Shown here piece after piece: positions 44,346-53,523 of a DNA stretch of 64,000 nucleotides (positions within the stretch are counted from its first letter, which is position 1; each line of letters begins with the position of its first letter). Source of the DNA: an uncultured Acidobacteriia bacterium. GTDB lineage: Bacteria > Acidobacteriota > Terriglobia > Bryobacterales > Bryobacteraceae. The notes beneath the pieces are model-generated. The model made no database searches and was not told the origin of the DNA. It saw only the letters and a list, made by a program, of their open reading frames with translations. The stretch is from the NCBI GenBank assembly GCA_903881085.1, contig CAIRSA010000336.1, positions 79,521 to 143,520 of the forward strand, read 5' to 3'. The translations under genes and the position numbers were made by a program.

Positions 44346-45581
44346 ATGAATCGGAGACGCTTTCTCGGCTCGGTGCTGGCGGGTACTGCAGCCGGCGGTT
44401 TTGGGATCGCGCCTGCCGTGGCCGCGATCCCCAGGATGAAGATCCGGCGCATCCGCTACTATCAGCCAAAGCGCTTCAATCCGACGATTAACCAGAGCAC
44501 GCGCGTGGTGGTGGTGGATACCGACGCCGGCATTACGGGCATCGGCGAGGGCGGCTCGAAGGACATGATGGAGCAATGCGCCAGCATGCTCATCGGTGAA
44601 GATCCGTCGCGCATTGACCACCTCTGGCAGGCGATGTACCGTGGCTGGTTCTATCCGCCGGGGCGTGAGAAACTGCACGCGCTGGGCGGACTGGACATTG
44701 CGCTGTGGGACATCAAAGGCAAAGCGCTCGGAGTGCCAGTGTACCAATTGCTCGGCGGGCTTTCGCGCGAGCACATCGAATGCTACTCGGGCGGCGTGAC
44801 GACGCAGGGCAGCATCAAGGAGCGCGCGCAGGCGGTGATGGAAGCCGGCTTCCGGGCGTTCCGGACTGCGGTGGATTCGCCGTGGAGCGCGCAGCCGGGC
44901 GGACCGCCGAGCGGCGTCTTCCGGCCACATCAGGTGATCGACGAGGAATTGGAAAAGTGCAGGCAGATCAGGGAGGGCGTAGGGCGGAATGGCGATTGGC
45001 TAAACGACGTCCACACGCGGCTCGACCTGGCCGACGCAATCCGCCTCTGCACGCTGCTCGAACCGCTGGCGCCGTACGAGATCGAAGACCCGCTGCGTTC
45101 AGAGAACAAAGCCGCGCTCAAGGATCTGCGGTCGCACGTCAAGGTTCCGCTGGCGGTGGGGGAGCAGTTCGGCGACCGCTGGGACACCAATGAACTGATC
45201 GAGCAGCGCGTGATCGATTACACGCGCGTGACGCTGCCGAACACCGGCGGCATCACGGAATTCATGAAGATCGCGACGCTGTGCGAAACACACTACGTCG
45301 GCATGATCCCGCATGCCTGCGGCCCTATCGCGCTTGCCGCACTTACGCACACACTAGGAGCGTTCCCAGGACCGGTGCTGATGGAATGCGGGCGTGATCC
45401 GTCGGTCCCCTATCTGAAACAGGGGGCGGATTTCCGCAAGGGTAAGTTGTGGCCGAGGGAGTCGCCGGGGATCGGCGTGGAGTTCGACCCGGCTGGCTGC
45501 GACCTGCTAAGCGACATCACGGAGCGCTCGACGCCCATTCCACTTTTTCGGAGGCCCGATGGCTCGATTACAAATTGGTAG
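44346..45581 (+). CDS. Tat-exported enolase-superfamily acid-sugar dehydratase
   Basis: 411 residues. ATG 44346 follows GGAGG at 44338-44342 and opens a twin-arginine leader (MNRRRFLGSVLAGTAAGG, then ending PAVAA). In the barrel, NDVHTRLD gives metal Asp and a catalytic His, EDPL and GEQFGDRW the next two acidic ligands, and MIPHACGP the second catalytic His. This DxH layout is that of galactonate, gluconate and mannonate dehydratases. No KxK is present (FRAFRTAV instead). A predicted product would be a 2-keto-3-deoxy sugar acid. Export of such an enzyme is unusual. It overlaps the acetylesterase gene by 23 bases. Confidence 0.87.
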   Translation: MNRRRFLGSVLAGTAAGGFGIAPAVAAIPRMKIRRIRYYQPKRFNPTINQSTRVVVVDTDAGITGIGEGGSKDMMEQCASMLIGEDPSRIDHLWQAMYRGWFYPPGREKLHALGGLDIALWDIKGKALGVPVYQLLGGLSREHIECYSGGVTTQGSIKERAQAVMEAGFRAFRTAVDSPWSAQPGGPPSGVFRPHQVIDEELEKCRQIREGVGRNGDWLNDVHTRLDLADAIRLCTLLEPLAPYEIEDPLRSENKAALKDLRSHVKVPLAVGEQFGDRWDTNELIEQRVIDYTRVTLPNTGGITEFMKIATLCETHYVGMIPHACGPIALAALTHTLGAFPGPVLMECGRDPSVPYLKQGADFRKGKLWPRESPGIGVEFDPAGCDLLSDITERSTPIPLFRRPDGSITNW

Positions 45582-47505
45582 TTGCTGCTGGCTGTCGATC
45601 ACGCTAGCTTCCGCGGCCGCTGTTCCGGCCGCAATTTTCCAGGACCACATGGTGCTGCAGCGCGACAAGCCGGTCCCCGTGTGGGGAACCGCGCTGCCGG
45701 GCGAGCGGGTGACGGTACGCTTCGCGGGCCGCACGCAGACGGCGGTCAGCGACGCGCAGGGCAAGTGGATGGTGCGTCTCTCCGCCATGCGCGCCAACGC
45801 GAAACCCGCGGATCTCAAGGTCAACGATGTCACTGTTAAAGATGTGCTGGTAGGTGAAGTATGGCTCGCCGCCGGCCAATCGAATATGGAGATGGGGATC
45901 GGCGTCTGCAACGTGCCGGATGACATTGCGCGCGCCGAGTTCCCGGGCATCCGGCTGTTCACGGTGCCGCGCGACATCGCCGACCGGCCGCGCGAGAGCT
46001 TTGCCGCCGACGTCGCATGGAAACGATGTTCGCCGGAATCGTTGGTGGAAGGGGGCTGGGGCGGTTTCAGCGCCGCGGGTTACTTCTTTGGCCGCATGCT
46101 TCATGATCGGCTCAAGATCCCGATTGGCATTATCAATATGAATTGGGGTGGAACGGCGGCCGAACCGTGGACCAGCGTGGAAGCGTTGCAGGCAGTGCCG
46201 GTGCTGCGGCCAGCGCTGGAAAAGTCCCTCGCCCGCTTGCAGAGCGCGAGAGAGAACGCCTCGGCGAATGCGGCCGCGCGCCAGGCGTGGTGGAGCGCCA
46301 AGGACCCAGGGGCCGCCCAATGGGCCGATCCTTCCTTCGATGACACCGCTTGGCAGCCCGTGACGCTGCCGGCCGAATTCAATCAGATGGGGCTGGGGAA
46401 GTTCGATGGCATCGTCTGGTTCCGCCGCAGTTTTGAGTTGCCGTCCGGTTGGGCAGGCAAGGACCTGGAACTGAGCCTGGGGCCGATCGACGATTGCGAC
46501 ATCACTTATGTCAACGGAGAGAAGGTGGGCGAAGGACTGCACCGTTTCCTGGATCGTCATTATCGTGTGCCAGTAAGTGTGTTGCGAACTAGCCGCAACG
46601 TGATTGCCATCCGGACCCTCGATAGCGGCGGATTCGGCGGCGTCTACGGACTGCCGCGGCAACTCAGTCTGAAGCCAACCGGGGAGCCAGCCACCGCCGC
46701 GGTTTCTCTCGCAGGCGAGTGGCGCTATAAGTTGGGAGCGCCGATCACCGAGCTGAGACCGCTGCCGCCGGGGATGCCGCGCGAGCCGAATGAGTCCGGA
46801 ACACTCTACAACGCCATGGTTGCGCCCATCGTGCCACTCGCCATCCGAGGCGCCATCTGGTATCAGGGGGAGTCCAACGCGGGCCGAGCCGGGCAGTACC
46901 GCGAGTTGCTCACCGCAATGATTAAAGACTGGCGGATGCGATTCGGCCAACCGGACTTTCCGTTCCTGATCGTGCAATTGGCCAACTATTCGAAGGCCGT
47001 GACGCAGCCCGGCGAATCAAACTGGGCGGAACTCCGCGAGGCGCAAAGCCAGGTTGCTGAAACAGTGCCGAACACGGGTATGGCTGTGGCGATCGATATC
47101 GGCGAGGCGGCGGATATTCACCCCAAGAACAAGAAAGAGGCCGGGCGCCGCCTCGCATTGGTCGCACTGGCGAAGGTCTACGGCAAGCGACTGGATTACT
47201 CCAGCCCCGTGTTCCAATCCATGAGTGTGGAGGGCTCAACGATCCGTGTTCGTTTCTCGCACAGCGCCGGAGGGCTGGTGGCAAAGGGCGGTAAGTTGCA
47301 GCAATTCGCGATTGCCGGAAGTGACGGGAAGTTTGTGTGGGCGGACGCGCGGATCGAACGCGGCACCGTGGTGGTTTCCAGTTCGGGTATACCGCATCCG
47401 GTTGCGGTGCGCTACGGCTGGGCACATAATCCGGAGGGCGCGAATCTTTACAACAAGGCCGGGTTGCCGGCGAGTCCTTTCCGTGCCTCCGCTATTCGAG
47501 AGTGA
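45559..47505 (+). CDS. Secreted sialate O-acetylesterase family protein
   Basis: 648 residues with a signal peptide (LSITLASAAAVPA). An SGNH-hydrolase: block I AAGQSNMEMG with Ser108, MNWGGTAAEPW, WYQGESNAG, and DIGEAADIHPKNK with the Asp/His pair. A jelly-roll insert of about 290-400 (WFRRSFELPSGWAGKDLELS, LGPIDDCDITYVNG) is common in long members. It takes O-acetyl groups off sialic acids or other acetylated sugars, probably xylan or pectin in a soil bacterium. Start at ATG 45559 lies within the dehydratase gene, so expression is likely coupled. Confidence 0.9.
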   Translation: MARLQIGSCCWLSITLASAAAVPAAIFQDHMVLQRDKPVPVWGTALPGERVTVRFAGRTQTAVSDAQGKWMVRLSAMRANAKPADLKVNDVTVKDVLVGEVWLAAGQSNMEMGIGVCNVPDDIARAEFPGIRLFTVPRDIADRPRESFAADVAWKRCSPESLVEGGWGGFSAAGYFFGRMLHDRLKIPIGIINMNWGGTAAEPWTSVEALQAVPVLRPALEKSLARLQSARENASANAAARQAWWSAKDPGAAQWADPSFDDTAWQPVTLPAEFNQMGLGKFDGIVWFRRSFELPSGWAGKDLELSLGPIDDCDITYVNGEKVGEGLHRFLDRHYRVPVSVLRTSRNVIAIRTLDSGGFGGVYGLPRQLSLKPTGEPATAAVSLAGEWRYKLGAPITELRPLPPGMPREPNESGTLYNAMVAPIVPLAIRGAIWYQGESNAGRAGQYRELLTAMIKDWRMRFGQPDFPFLIVQLANYSKAVTQPGESNWAELREAQSQVAETVPNTGMAVAIDIGEAADIHPKNKKEAGRRLALVALAKVYGKRLDYSSPVFQSMSVEGSTIRVRFSHSAGGLVAKGGKLQQFAIAGSDGKFVWADARIERGTVVVSSSGIPHPVAVRYGWAHNPEGANLYNKAGLPASPFRASAIRE

Positions 47506-47540
47506 CCTGGTTTCTCCGTAGGCCTACACCGCTCCGTCAG

Positions 47541-49910
47541 TCATTTTGTTTTCGTTACTGCCCGCGAATGCCACATCTTTTCGAACGGGATCGGTTGGAA
47601 CCCGGGAATGTTCTCGAAGACGGCTGAATCGGGGCGCAGTGCGAAGTTGCCAGCCGCCTCATCGACGAAGCCGGGGGCGATGTCGAGTTCCACGTTATGG
47701 TGGCGATAGTCCTTGTCGGAGTAACGGCTGGCGCCGACCCCATCGTTGTTGCCGATCAGTGCGTTGTTGAAGACGCGATTGAGTAGCGGTGTATTCGGGT
47801 CTTTGTTCACTACCACGCCTAGATACGTTTTCAGGAAATCCGGGTAGCGCGTGGAGTAGGGCGGACTGGTCACATCGACGTCTTCGCGCAGCATCCTGCG
47901 ATTGCTCTCGAATGTCCTGATGGTTTTCTCGAAGTCAGCACCGTCTTTGACGGAGGCGCCGTTGTTGTCGATGAACAGGTTGTTGGAGATCACGTGGTCG
48001 TGGCCTTCTGTGACACCAATAACATTACGGCCGAAGCCCTTCACGGTGCGGCCGCTGTTGCGGTAGAAGACGTTGCCGTAGACGGTAACGCCGGCGGTGC
48101 TGTTATCGAGATAGAGCGTGCAGGTTTGCGGGTTGTGGTCGGGACTGTTGCGGCCATTGTGGTGGACGTAGTTGAAGCGGAACTGATTGCCGAGCATGCT
48201 CGGGTTCTGGCGGGTTTCGATCGCGCCGCCATCCTGCGACGCGGCGAGTCCGCGGCTGATCTCGTTGTATTCGATGATGTGATCGTTACCTAGGAAATAA
48301 AGCAGGCCACCGTAGTTATCGTGCAGGTAGTTGCCTTCCACGCGGTTGCCCACTCCATCAACAACCACAGCTTCCGCATACATGTGGATGCGGCGATCGG
48401 TGCGGTAGATCTCGCTGTTGCGGACAAAGTTTTCGGCAGGCGTGAGCGTCTTGCGATCACCACCGCCGAGCAACACTCCCCCGATGCCAGTGTCGTGAAT
48501 TGTACAGCCATCGATGCCGTTGCGCTTGCCGCCCTGACGGTCCCACGCCGTCGCGCCGGGCATGCGACTGGGCAACCGCTCCATGCCGGTGCAGAGCACG
48601 TGGCGGTAAGATCCCGGCAGACGGCGCAGTGGCTTGCCGGGGCCCGCGGCCTTCACTTCGGGTGGTGGGGGGCCACCGCTTTGAGCGGCCCATTCTCCGG
48701 CGAGACCAGTGTCCCAGCCTTGACCAATCTGCACGCCGGCGATGCCGGTGTTGCGGATGACGCACTTCTCAATCACATTGTCCTCGCCTCGTTCGATATA
48801 GACGCCGGTTGTGCGAGTTGCTTCGAGTGTCAGTCCGCGAATCCGAATGTGCGAAGAGCCCTCCATGGCGACCAGCACATCGTTCAGGATCGAAACGATC
48901 ACTTCTGATTTGTCGGAGAAGCCTTCTGGCGGATAGAGGGTGAGGCTGCCGGTCTTGCGGTCGAGATAATACTCTCCAGGAACATCAATCTCTTCTGGCA
49001 GATTTGTGAAATAGAACAGCCTCGTCATGTCTTTGTACGTGGGCCAGAGGCGCAGCGGAACGGCAATAGTGACGGCACCGGTCTTCGCGTCGACGGCGCT
49101 AATCTTCTGGCGCGTGGTTGCGTAGGCACGGACCAGACCGCCGACGACATAGCCATCTTCGAGCGCTCCCCACTCGCGGATGTGTTCCAGCGCCTGCTTT
49201 GGGAAGAGCGCCGGCATGTCTCCATCGCCGCGATATCCCCACAAGGTGGTGGGCACGTCCTTCAAGACGAACGTGGAATACTGTTTCGGATTCCCCGTCT
49301 CGTCCTTTTCGATCTGTTGCGACGCGCTCTCGACCAGGCCGAGAAACGGCGCGGCATCGTTGCGATTGGGCCAGCGCGCCAGCGTTGCGGCCTGGGAGTC
49401 AATGAAGAGTTCCAACGGCGCTGGAAGGTAATGAGTGCTGGATCCGAAGTCGACCGCGTGCATCGGACGGTGCTCGCCGTAGTCTGTGATTCCAAGCGCT
49501 TTTAAATCGGCTTGCAATAGGTGACGCCGCGCGGCGCGGGCGATGACGCGATCGAGAAACGCGGGGTCGGTCACAGGACGGAACGCCGACGCGGGGATGA
49601 CACGCCCACCAACCAATCGCGGCGTCTCATCGCCCCATGCCGCATAGACGACCGGCGCACCTGGTTGACCGGAATCGCGAGCATCGAGTTCAAAGGCGCG
49701 GGTGCGCGGATAGATTCCGCCACGCAGCCACACTCTCGCGCCACCGCGCGCCGGAAGCGCGCGCACTGCATCGCGGGCACGTTCGAGAGTGGCGAAGGGC
49801 CGCGCTTTGGTCCCTGGTGCGCGGTCGTCACCGGCTGGCGCGACCCAGAATTCCGCGGCGTGCAGCGCGGTCAACGCTTGAAGCAGGACAACTGCGAGAA
49901 TCCGCTTCAT
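47541..49910 (-). CDS. Secreted right-handed parallel beta-helix protein (polysaccharide-active)
   Basis: 789 residues with a signal peptide (MKRILAVVLLQALTALHAA). FWVAPAGDDRAPGTKARPFA at 21-40 is the typical opening of secreted beta-helix glycosidases and lyases. From about 330 onward, coil repeats follow (SHIRIRGLTLEATRTTGVYI, NVIEKCVIRNTGIAGV, NGIDGCTIHDTGIGGVLLGG, DHIIEYNEISRG). A Trp-rich insert about 190-330 precedes the helix. The build resembles long pectin/xylan-acting families, but I cannot assign catalysis. Overlaps the triple-hydrolase gene (ATGA). Confidence 0.83.
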   Translation of the reverse strand: MKRILAVVLLQALTALHAAEFWVAPAGDDRAPGTKARPFATLERARDAVRALPARGGARVWLRGGIYPRTRAFELDARDSGQPGAPVVYAAWGDETPRLVGGRVIPASAFRPVTDPAFLDRVIARAARRHLLQADLKALGITDYGEHRPMHAVDFGSSTHYLPAPLELFIDSQAATLARWPNRNDAAPFLGLVESASQQIEKDETGNPKQYSTFVLKDVPTTLWGYRGDGDMPALFPKQALEHIREWGALEDGYVVGGLVRAYATTRQKISAVDAKTGAVTIAVPLRLWPTYKDMTRLFYFTNLPEEIDVPGEYYLDRKTGSLTLYPPEGFSDKSEVIVSILNDVLVAMEGSSHIRIRGLTLEATRTTGVYIERGEDNVIEKCVIRNTGIAGVQIGQGWDTGLAGEWAAQSGGPPPPEVKAAGPGKPLRRLPGSYRHVLCTGMERLPSRMPGATAWDRQGGKRNGIDGCTIHDTGIGGVLLGGGDRKTLTPAENFVRNSEIYRTDRRIHMYAEAVVVDGVGNRVEGNYLHDNYGGLLYFLGNDHIIEYNEISRGLAASQDGGAIETRQNPSMLGNQFRFNYVHHNGRNSPDHNPQTCTLYLDNSTAGVTVYGNVFYRNSGRTVKGFGRNVIGVTEGHDHVISNNLFIDNNGASVKDGADFEKTIRTFESNRRMLREDVDVTSPPYSTRYPDFLKTYLGVVVNKDPNTPLLNRVFNNALIGNNDGVGASRYSDKDYRHHNVELDIAPGFVDEAAGNFALRPDSAVFENIPGFQPIPFEKMWHSRAVTKTK

Positions 49911-52900
49911 GGGCGTATGCCTGCATGCTCAGCAAAGAACCGATTTCGCATGCCGTCAAACTCGCGTCTTCTGTTGTGGCCAAGCAGTGGCACGAGATCT
50001 ACAGTCTTGGGACCGGCGAGCAAACTATAGATAGAAAGTGCGGTCATTGGCGGCACCGCCGTGTCAATCAGGCCGATGCTCATCAACACTGGCACTTTGA
50101 CGAATCGCGCGAAGTTGCAAGTGTCGTAGTAAGCGGTGGCCTCAATGATCTTCGGATCCGGACGCCCGTCTTTACCGAGGATGAGCTTGTTGGGAGCGGC
50201 GTCGGGCCGATCATGCAGCAGTCCGGTGTGCTCACCGAGGGCGGGCGCGATGGCCACAGTCGCGGTGATTCGCGGATCGAGTGCGGCGGCGATGAGCGCG
50301 AGTCCGCCGCCCTGGCTGCCGCCGTAGGAGACGACCGATTTGCGATCCCAATCGGGGCGCGAAACCAGGTAGTTCACCGCTTGCACTATGCCGAGGAACA
50401 CTTGCCGGTAGAAATAAGTGATGCGGTCCTCGCGGCCGATATACGGATATCCCACGATGGTCTGCCACTTCTTCAGGTCCTCCGCAGTTCGCACCATGGG
50501 CAGGTCGTGGATGCTGAGATCGAGTGCAAGGAAGCCCATCGCGGCATACTCGATGGCCTTTCTGAAATCGTCCGGATGAAGCCCCATGCCCGGCAGCGAG
50601 ATGAGCACGGGCAGTGATTTCGCGCCCTTCGGCTTCGCCAGGTAACCATGCACGCGCAGTCCCCTGATGTTGGCGACGCTGAGCTCATACACCTCGACGT
50701 TGGAGTTCGGCTGTTCCACCGGCTCCAGTTTCGGGTCGATGGGTACCTTCGCCAGCTCGGCCTTCTGCGCTTTCCAGAAGGCCTCGAAATCGGCAGGCAG
50801 TTTCGCCGTCGCCTCGATGCGGTAAGGGTCAAAGGCCGCGCCGGCAATACCTTCGCCCAACAGCGTGTTCGCGAAGCCGGAGGTGGCTTTGAATTGAAGG
50901 ACGCCGGGCTGATCGAGCGTGCCTTCAACGGTCGCAGTGCCGGATTGTAGAGAGACGATTCCCTGCCCCAGCCGCTTGGCGCCGTCCAGAGTCAACGTCC
51001 ACGAGAGTTCCGTAATTTTGACTGGCGCATTCGGCGCGAGACTGACACGGAACATCACTCTCTGGCCTGGCTTGTAGATGGCGCCGGGCCGGTCCGTTTC
51101 GACCTTGATCCACGAGTTCGCCTGCGCCGCCGCCACGCCCACGGAGACCAGGTCGCTCGACACCGTTACGGGACGGTCATCGGAGGCGACCGCAAACCAG
51201 TCGGCAGCTTCGGCTGGCAGCTTCGCTTCGAACTGAGTGTCACCGGACTTTGAAGCGGGCTGTGCAATCCATTCGCGCTTCATCACGTCGGCGTTGGTCT
51301 TGGCCCAATAGAACTCCACTTTGGTGAGCGGACGTGGCGATGTGATGTTGACGCGGGCGAGAAGCCGGTCGCTGGTGCGCTGCACCGTGACTTTGGGAAG
51401 TGGCTGGCCCAGACCCTTCAAGTGGTATTCGAAATAGGGAATTTCCATCGAAAGCCATGTGCCCTTGGTAGGCGAAACGGTCCCGCCCGGCAGCGGCGCT
51501 TTGTGGTTCGCATTCGGCGCATAGAGGTGGTTCTTCTCGCCAGGAATCGCATCGAGTGTAGCCTGCACCGCGCGCGGCCAGTAGAAGAAATCGTTCGCGG
51601 CGCCGGCCGTGAAGAAGGCCGCCTTGATGCCCGGCGCACGGCGGCCCGCGTCCAGATCGCGCAGCCAGCGTGCACGGTCTTCTTCGGTCATCTTGGCCAT
51701 TGTGGAATCGCGCTGCGCCGTGAGTTCATAGAAGCCGCAGCCATAGACCGCAAACGCCGCGCGCACTTGATCGCCGGCCAGCCCCGCCACCATCGTGGTC
51801 ATGTAGCCGCCCCATGAAATGCCTACAACGCCGATGCGCGCTGTATTCACTTCAGGCTGTGCGCGCAACAGGTAGAGCGACTTCATGGCGGCCAGAACAC
51901 CATCGAAGATCACGCTCGCGCTCGCATCGGGGTTGGCTTGCCAGCGCTCTTCGCCATACTTCAAGGCGCTCCATTTGCCTCTGGTGTCGACCAGCTTTTT
52001 CGGCTCGGCGATGCCGGGCAGATCGGGCGCAACAGCCACGTAACCGCGCTGTGCCCAGGCGATCGCTTTGTCCACTTCAGCGCTGCCTCCGCCGCCGTGC
52101 AGCACCAACATGCCGGGATACTTGCCCGGTGCAGCGGGTTTTGCGATGACGGCGAAGATCTCCGATTCGTCGCGCGAGCGGAACACGACACGACGCAGAG
52201 TGATTCCCTCGGACACTGCGCCCGCAAGCGGAAGTTCGCGCAGGATCTCCGGCGAACGGCCATCGAGATAGGGCTTGAGCGGATCGACGGATGCGGGCTT
52301 GCGTGCGTGTTTTTCAATGAAGTCCACGACGGGGGCCGGATCGGCAAGGCCGTGCGGATGGTGTCCCTCGCCCGGATGCGAGATCAGAACGAACTCGCCG
52401 CCCAGCTTTTTGTACTGTTGCTCCATGCGCGCGCCGTTATCGGCATAAGGAACAGCATCGTCCGTCTCGCCGGCGATATAGACAATGGCGACTTTGGCGG
52501 CGATTAGCTTGGGAGCGAGGTCCACTGGGTTTTGATCGTAGGCCAGCGCCTCAGCTTCGGAGTTGAAGTGATAGAGCGGAAGGAGGCTCGCCCAATCGCG
52601 CGGGCTACCTTTGCCATTTCCGATCTTGCCGCCCGGCCAGCTCTTGAAATCGCACACTGCCTTGTCCATATACAGTGCGGTGACTCTGCCGGGATTCGCG
52701 GCGGCCCAACGCGCCATCGGCAGGCCTTCGCGGCTCACTCCCATTAGCGCTGTCTGTTTGGCGAGGCCGTACTTCTCCGTCATGTCACGATAGACGGCGT
52801 CCCATTTGACGACTACATCCGGCGCGCCGAACGTGTTTCCCAATCCGAACGCGACGATGTGGAAGCCGCGCTTCACAAGCTCCAACTCCGTGCGCGTCAT

Positions 52901-53122
52901 GTAAGCGACAGGCGCGCTGTCAGGGTTATAGAGCGATTGCGCGAGTACCCACGGACGGCCGGGAGCCGGGTTTGCCGGAACCAGCACCTTGGCCACGTCT
53001 TTGCCGAATGGCACCGAATACAAAGCCACACCGTGGAAGTCGGCCTTCTCGCCGGGGAACGGTTCGGCGGAGTGGAGCGGGCTCAGCATCAGGAGGCTGA
53101 GTGTAAGTAGAGTCATGTTCAT
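49907..53122 (-). CDS. Three-domain alpha/beta-hydrolase fusion, secreted
   Basis: 1071 residues from ATG 53122 (signal MNMTLLTLSLLMLSPLHSA; ATG 53116 also possible). Three separate hydrolase domains: about 25-275 with GVSREG (Ser130), ETDDAVP (Asp221/222) and GEGHHPH (His254-257); about 285-600, dienelactone/dipeptidyl-peptidase-like, with LHGGGG, GISWGG (Ser436), AANDFF (Asp511) and ANHKAP (His540); a linker of Ig type about 600-760; then about 775-1071, acetyl-xylan-esterase-like, with GGSQGGG (Ser936), GLIDTAVPP (Asp1020) and GHNRRREF (His1049). All three triads look complete. Likely removes acyl groups from plant polysaccharide; sits between the beta-helix gene and receptor genes. Confidence 0.87.
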   Translation of the reverse strand: MNMTLLTLSLLMLSPLHSAEPFPGEKADFHGVALYSVPFGKDVAKVLVPANPAPGRPWVLAQSLYNPDSAPVAYMTRTELELVKRGFHIVAFGLGNTFGAPDVVVKWDAVYRDMTEKYGLAKQTALMGVSREGLPMARWAAANPGRVTALYMDKAVCDFKSWPGGKIGNGKGSPRDWASLLPLYHFNSEAEALAYDQNPVDLAPKLIAAKVAIVYIAGETDDAVPYADNGARMEQQYKKLGGEFVLISHPGEGHHPHGLADPAPVVDFIEKHARKPASVDPLKPYLDGRSPEILRELPLAGAVSEGITLRRVVFRSRDESEIFAVIAKPAAPGKYPGMLVLHGGGGSAEVDKAIAWAQRGYVAVAPDLPGIAEPKKLVDTRGKWSALKYGEERWQANPDASASVIFDGVLAAMKSLYLLRAQPEVNTARIGVVGISWGGYMTTMVAGLAGDQVRAAFAVYGCGFYELTAQRDSTMAKMTEEDRARWLRDLDAGRRAPGIKAAFFTAGAANDFFYWPRAVQATLDAIPGEKNHLYAPNANHKAPLPGGTVSPTKGTWLSMEIPYFEYHLKGLGQPLPKVTVQRTSDRLLARVNITSPRPLTKVEFYWAKTNADVMKREWIAQPASKSGDTQFEAKLPAEAADWFAVASDDRPVTVSSDLVSVGVAAAQANSWIKVETDRPGAIYKPGQRVMFRVSLAPNAPVKITELSWTLTLDGAKRLGQGIVSLQSGTATVEGTLDQPGVLQFKATSGFANTLLGEGIAGAAFDPYRIEATAKLPADFEAFWKAQKAELAKVPIDPKLEPVEQPNSNVEVYELSVANIRGLRVHGYLAKPKGAKSLPVLISLPGMGLHPDDFRKAIEYAAMGFLALDLSIHDLPMVRTAEDLKKWQTIVGYPYIGREDRITYFYRQVFLGIVQAVNYLVSRPDWDRKSVVSYGGSQGGGLALIAAALDPRITATVAIAPALGEHTGLLHDRPDAAPNKLILGKDGRPDPKIIEATAYYDTCNFARFVKVPVLMSIGLIDTAVPPMTALSIYSLLAGPKTVDLVPLLGHNRRREFDGMRNRFFAEHAGIRP

Positions 53123-53516
53123 TTTGTTTTTAGGTTTACACGAATGCCGTAAGCGAACTGGCACGGTCTCTTCGATGGTAGTTGAACGATCAAGCCTTCT
53201 GCTGTTTGGCGCCACGCCAGTTTCTCGCTGGAACCGAACAGACTGACGGCTGTCACTTTGCCTGCCTTCGAGGCCAACGAGCGAATCGTTGTCTCCCCGC
53301 GCTCGTCAGCGCGCGGACCTCCTTCGCGTTGCGCACGGCTTGCCCATTCACGCGCTGGATCTGATCCTCGCTCCGCAATCCAAACACCTGGGCTGTGGAA
53401 TGCAGCGGGGCATCGGCCACCAGCAACGCGTTGGAATCGTCCTTCAGCGTCGCGCCCAGCCAAGCGGCCTGCGGCGCCAATGCCGCCGCCCAGAAACCAA
53501 TGATTATTCGCCGCAC
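53119..53516 (-). pseudogene. Frameshifted remnant: PDZ-like domain joined to a fucosidase-type tail
   Basis: From ATG 53516, eight bases after the receptor stop, a signal-like leader (MRRIIIGFWAAALAPQAAWL) runs into a PDZ-like half domain (GLRSEDQIQRVNGQAVRNAK). Near 53300 the frame shifts, and the continuing frame reads KVTAVSLFGSSEKLAWRQ, then GLIVQLPSKRPCQFAYGI, the pattern that closes bacterial GH29 alpha-L-fucosidases. The roughly 400-residue catalytic domain expected for such an enzyme is missing. The second frame stops at TGA 53119-53121, overlapping the next start, so the operon order is kept. Confidence 0.7.
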
Positions 53517-53523
53517 GTTGTCC

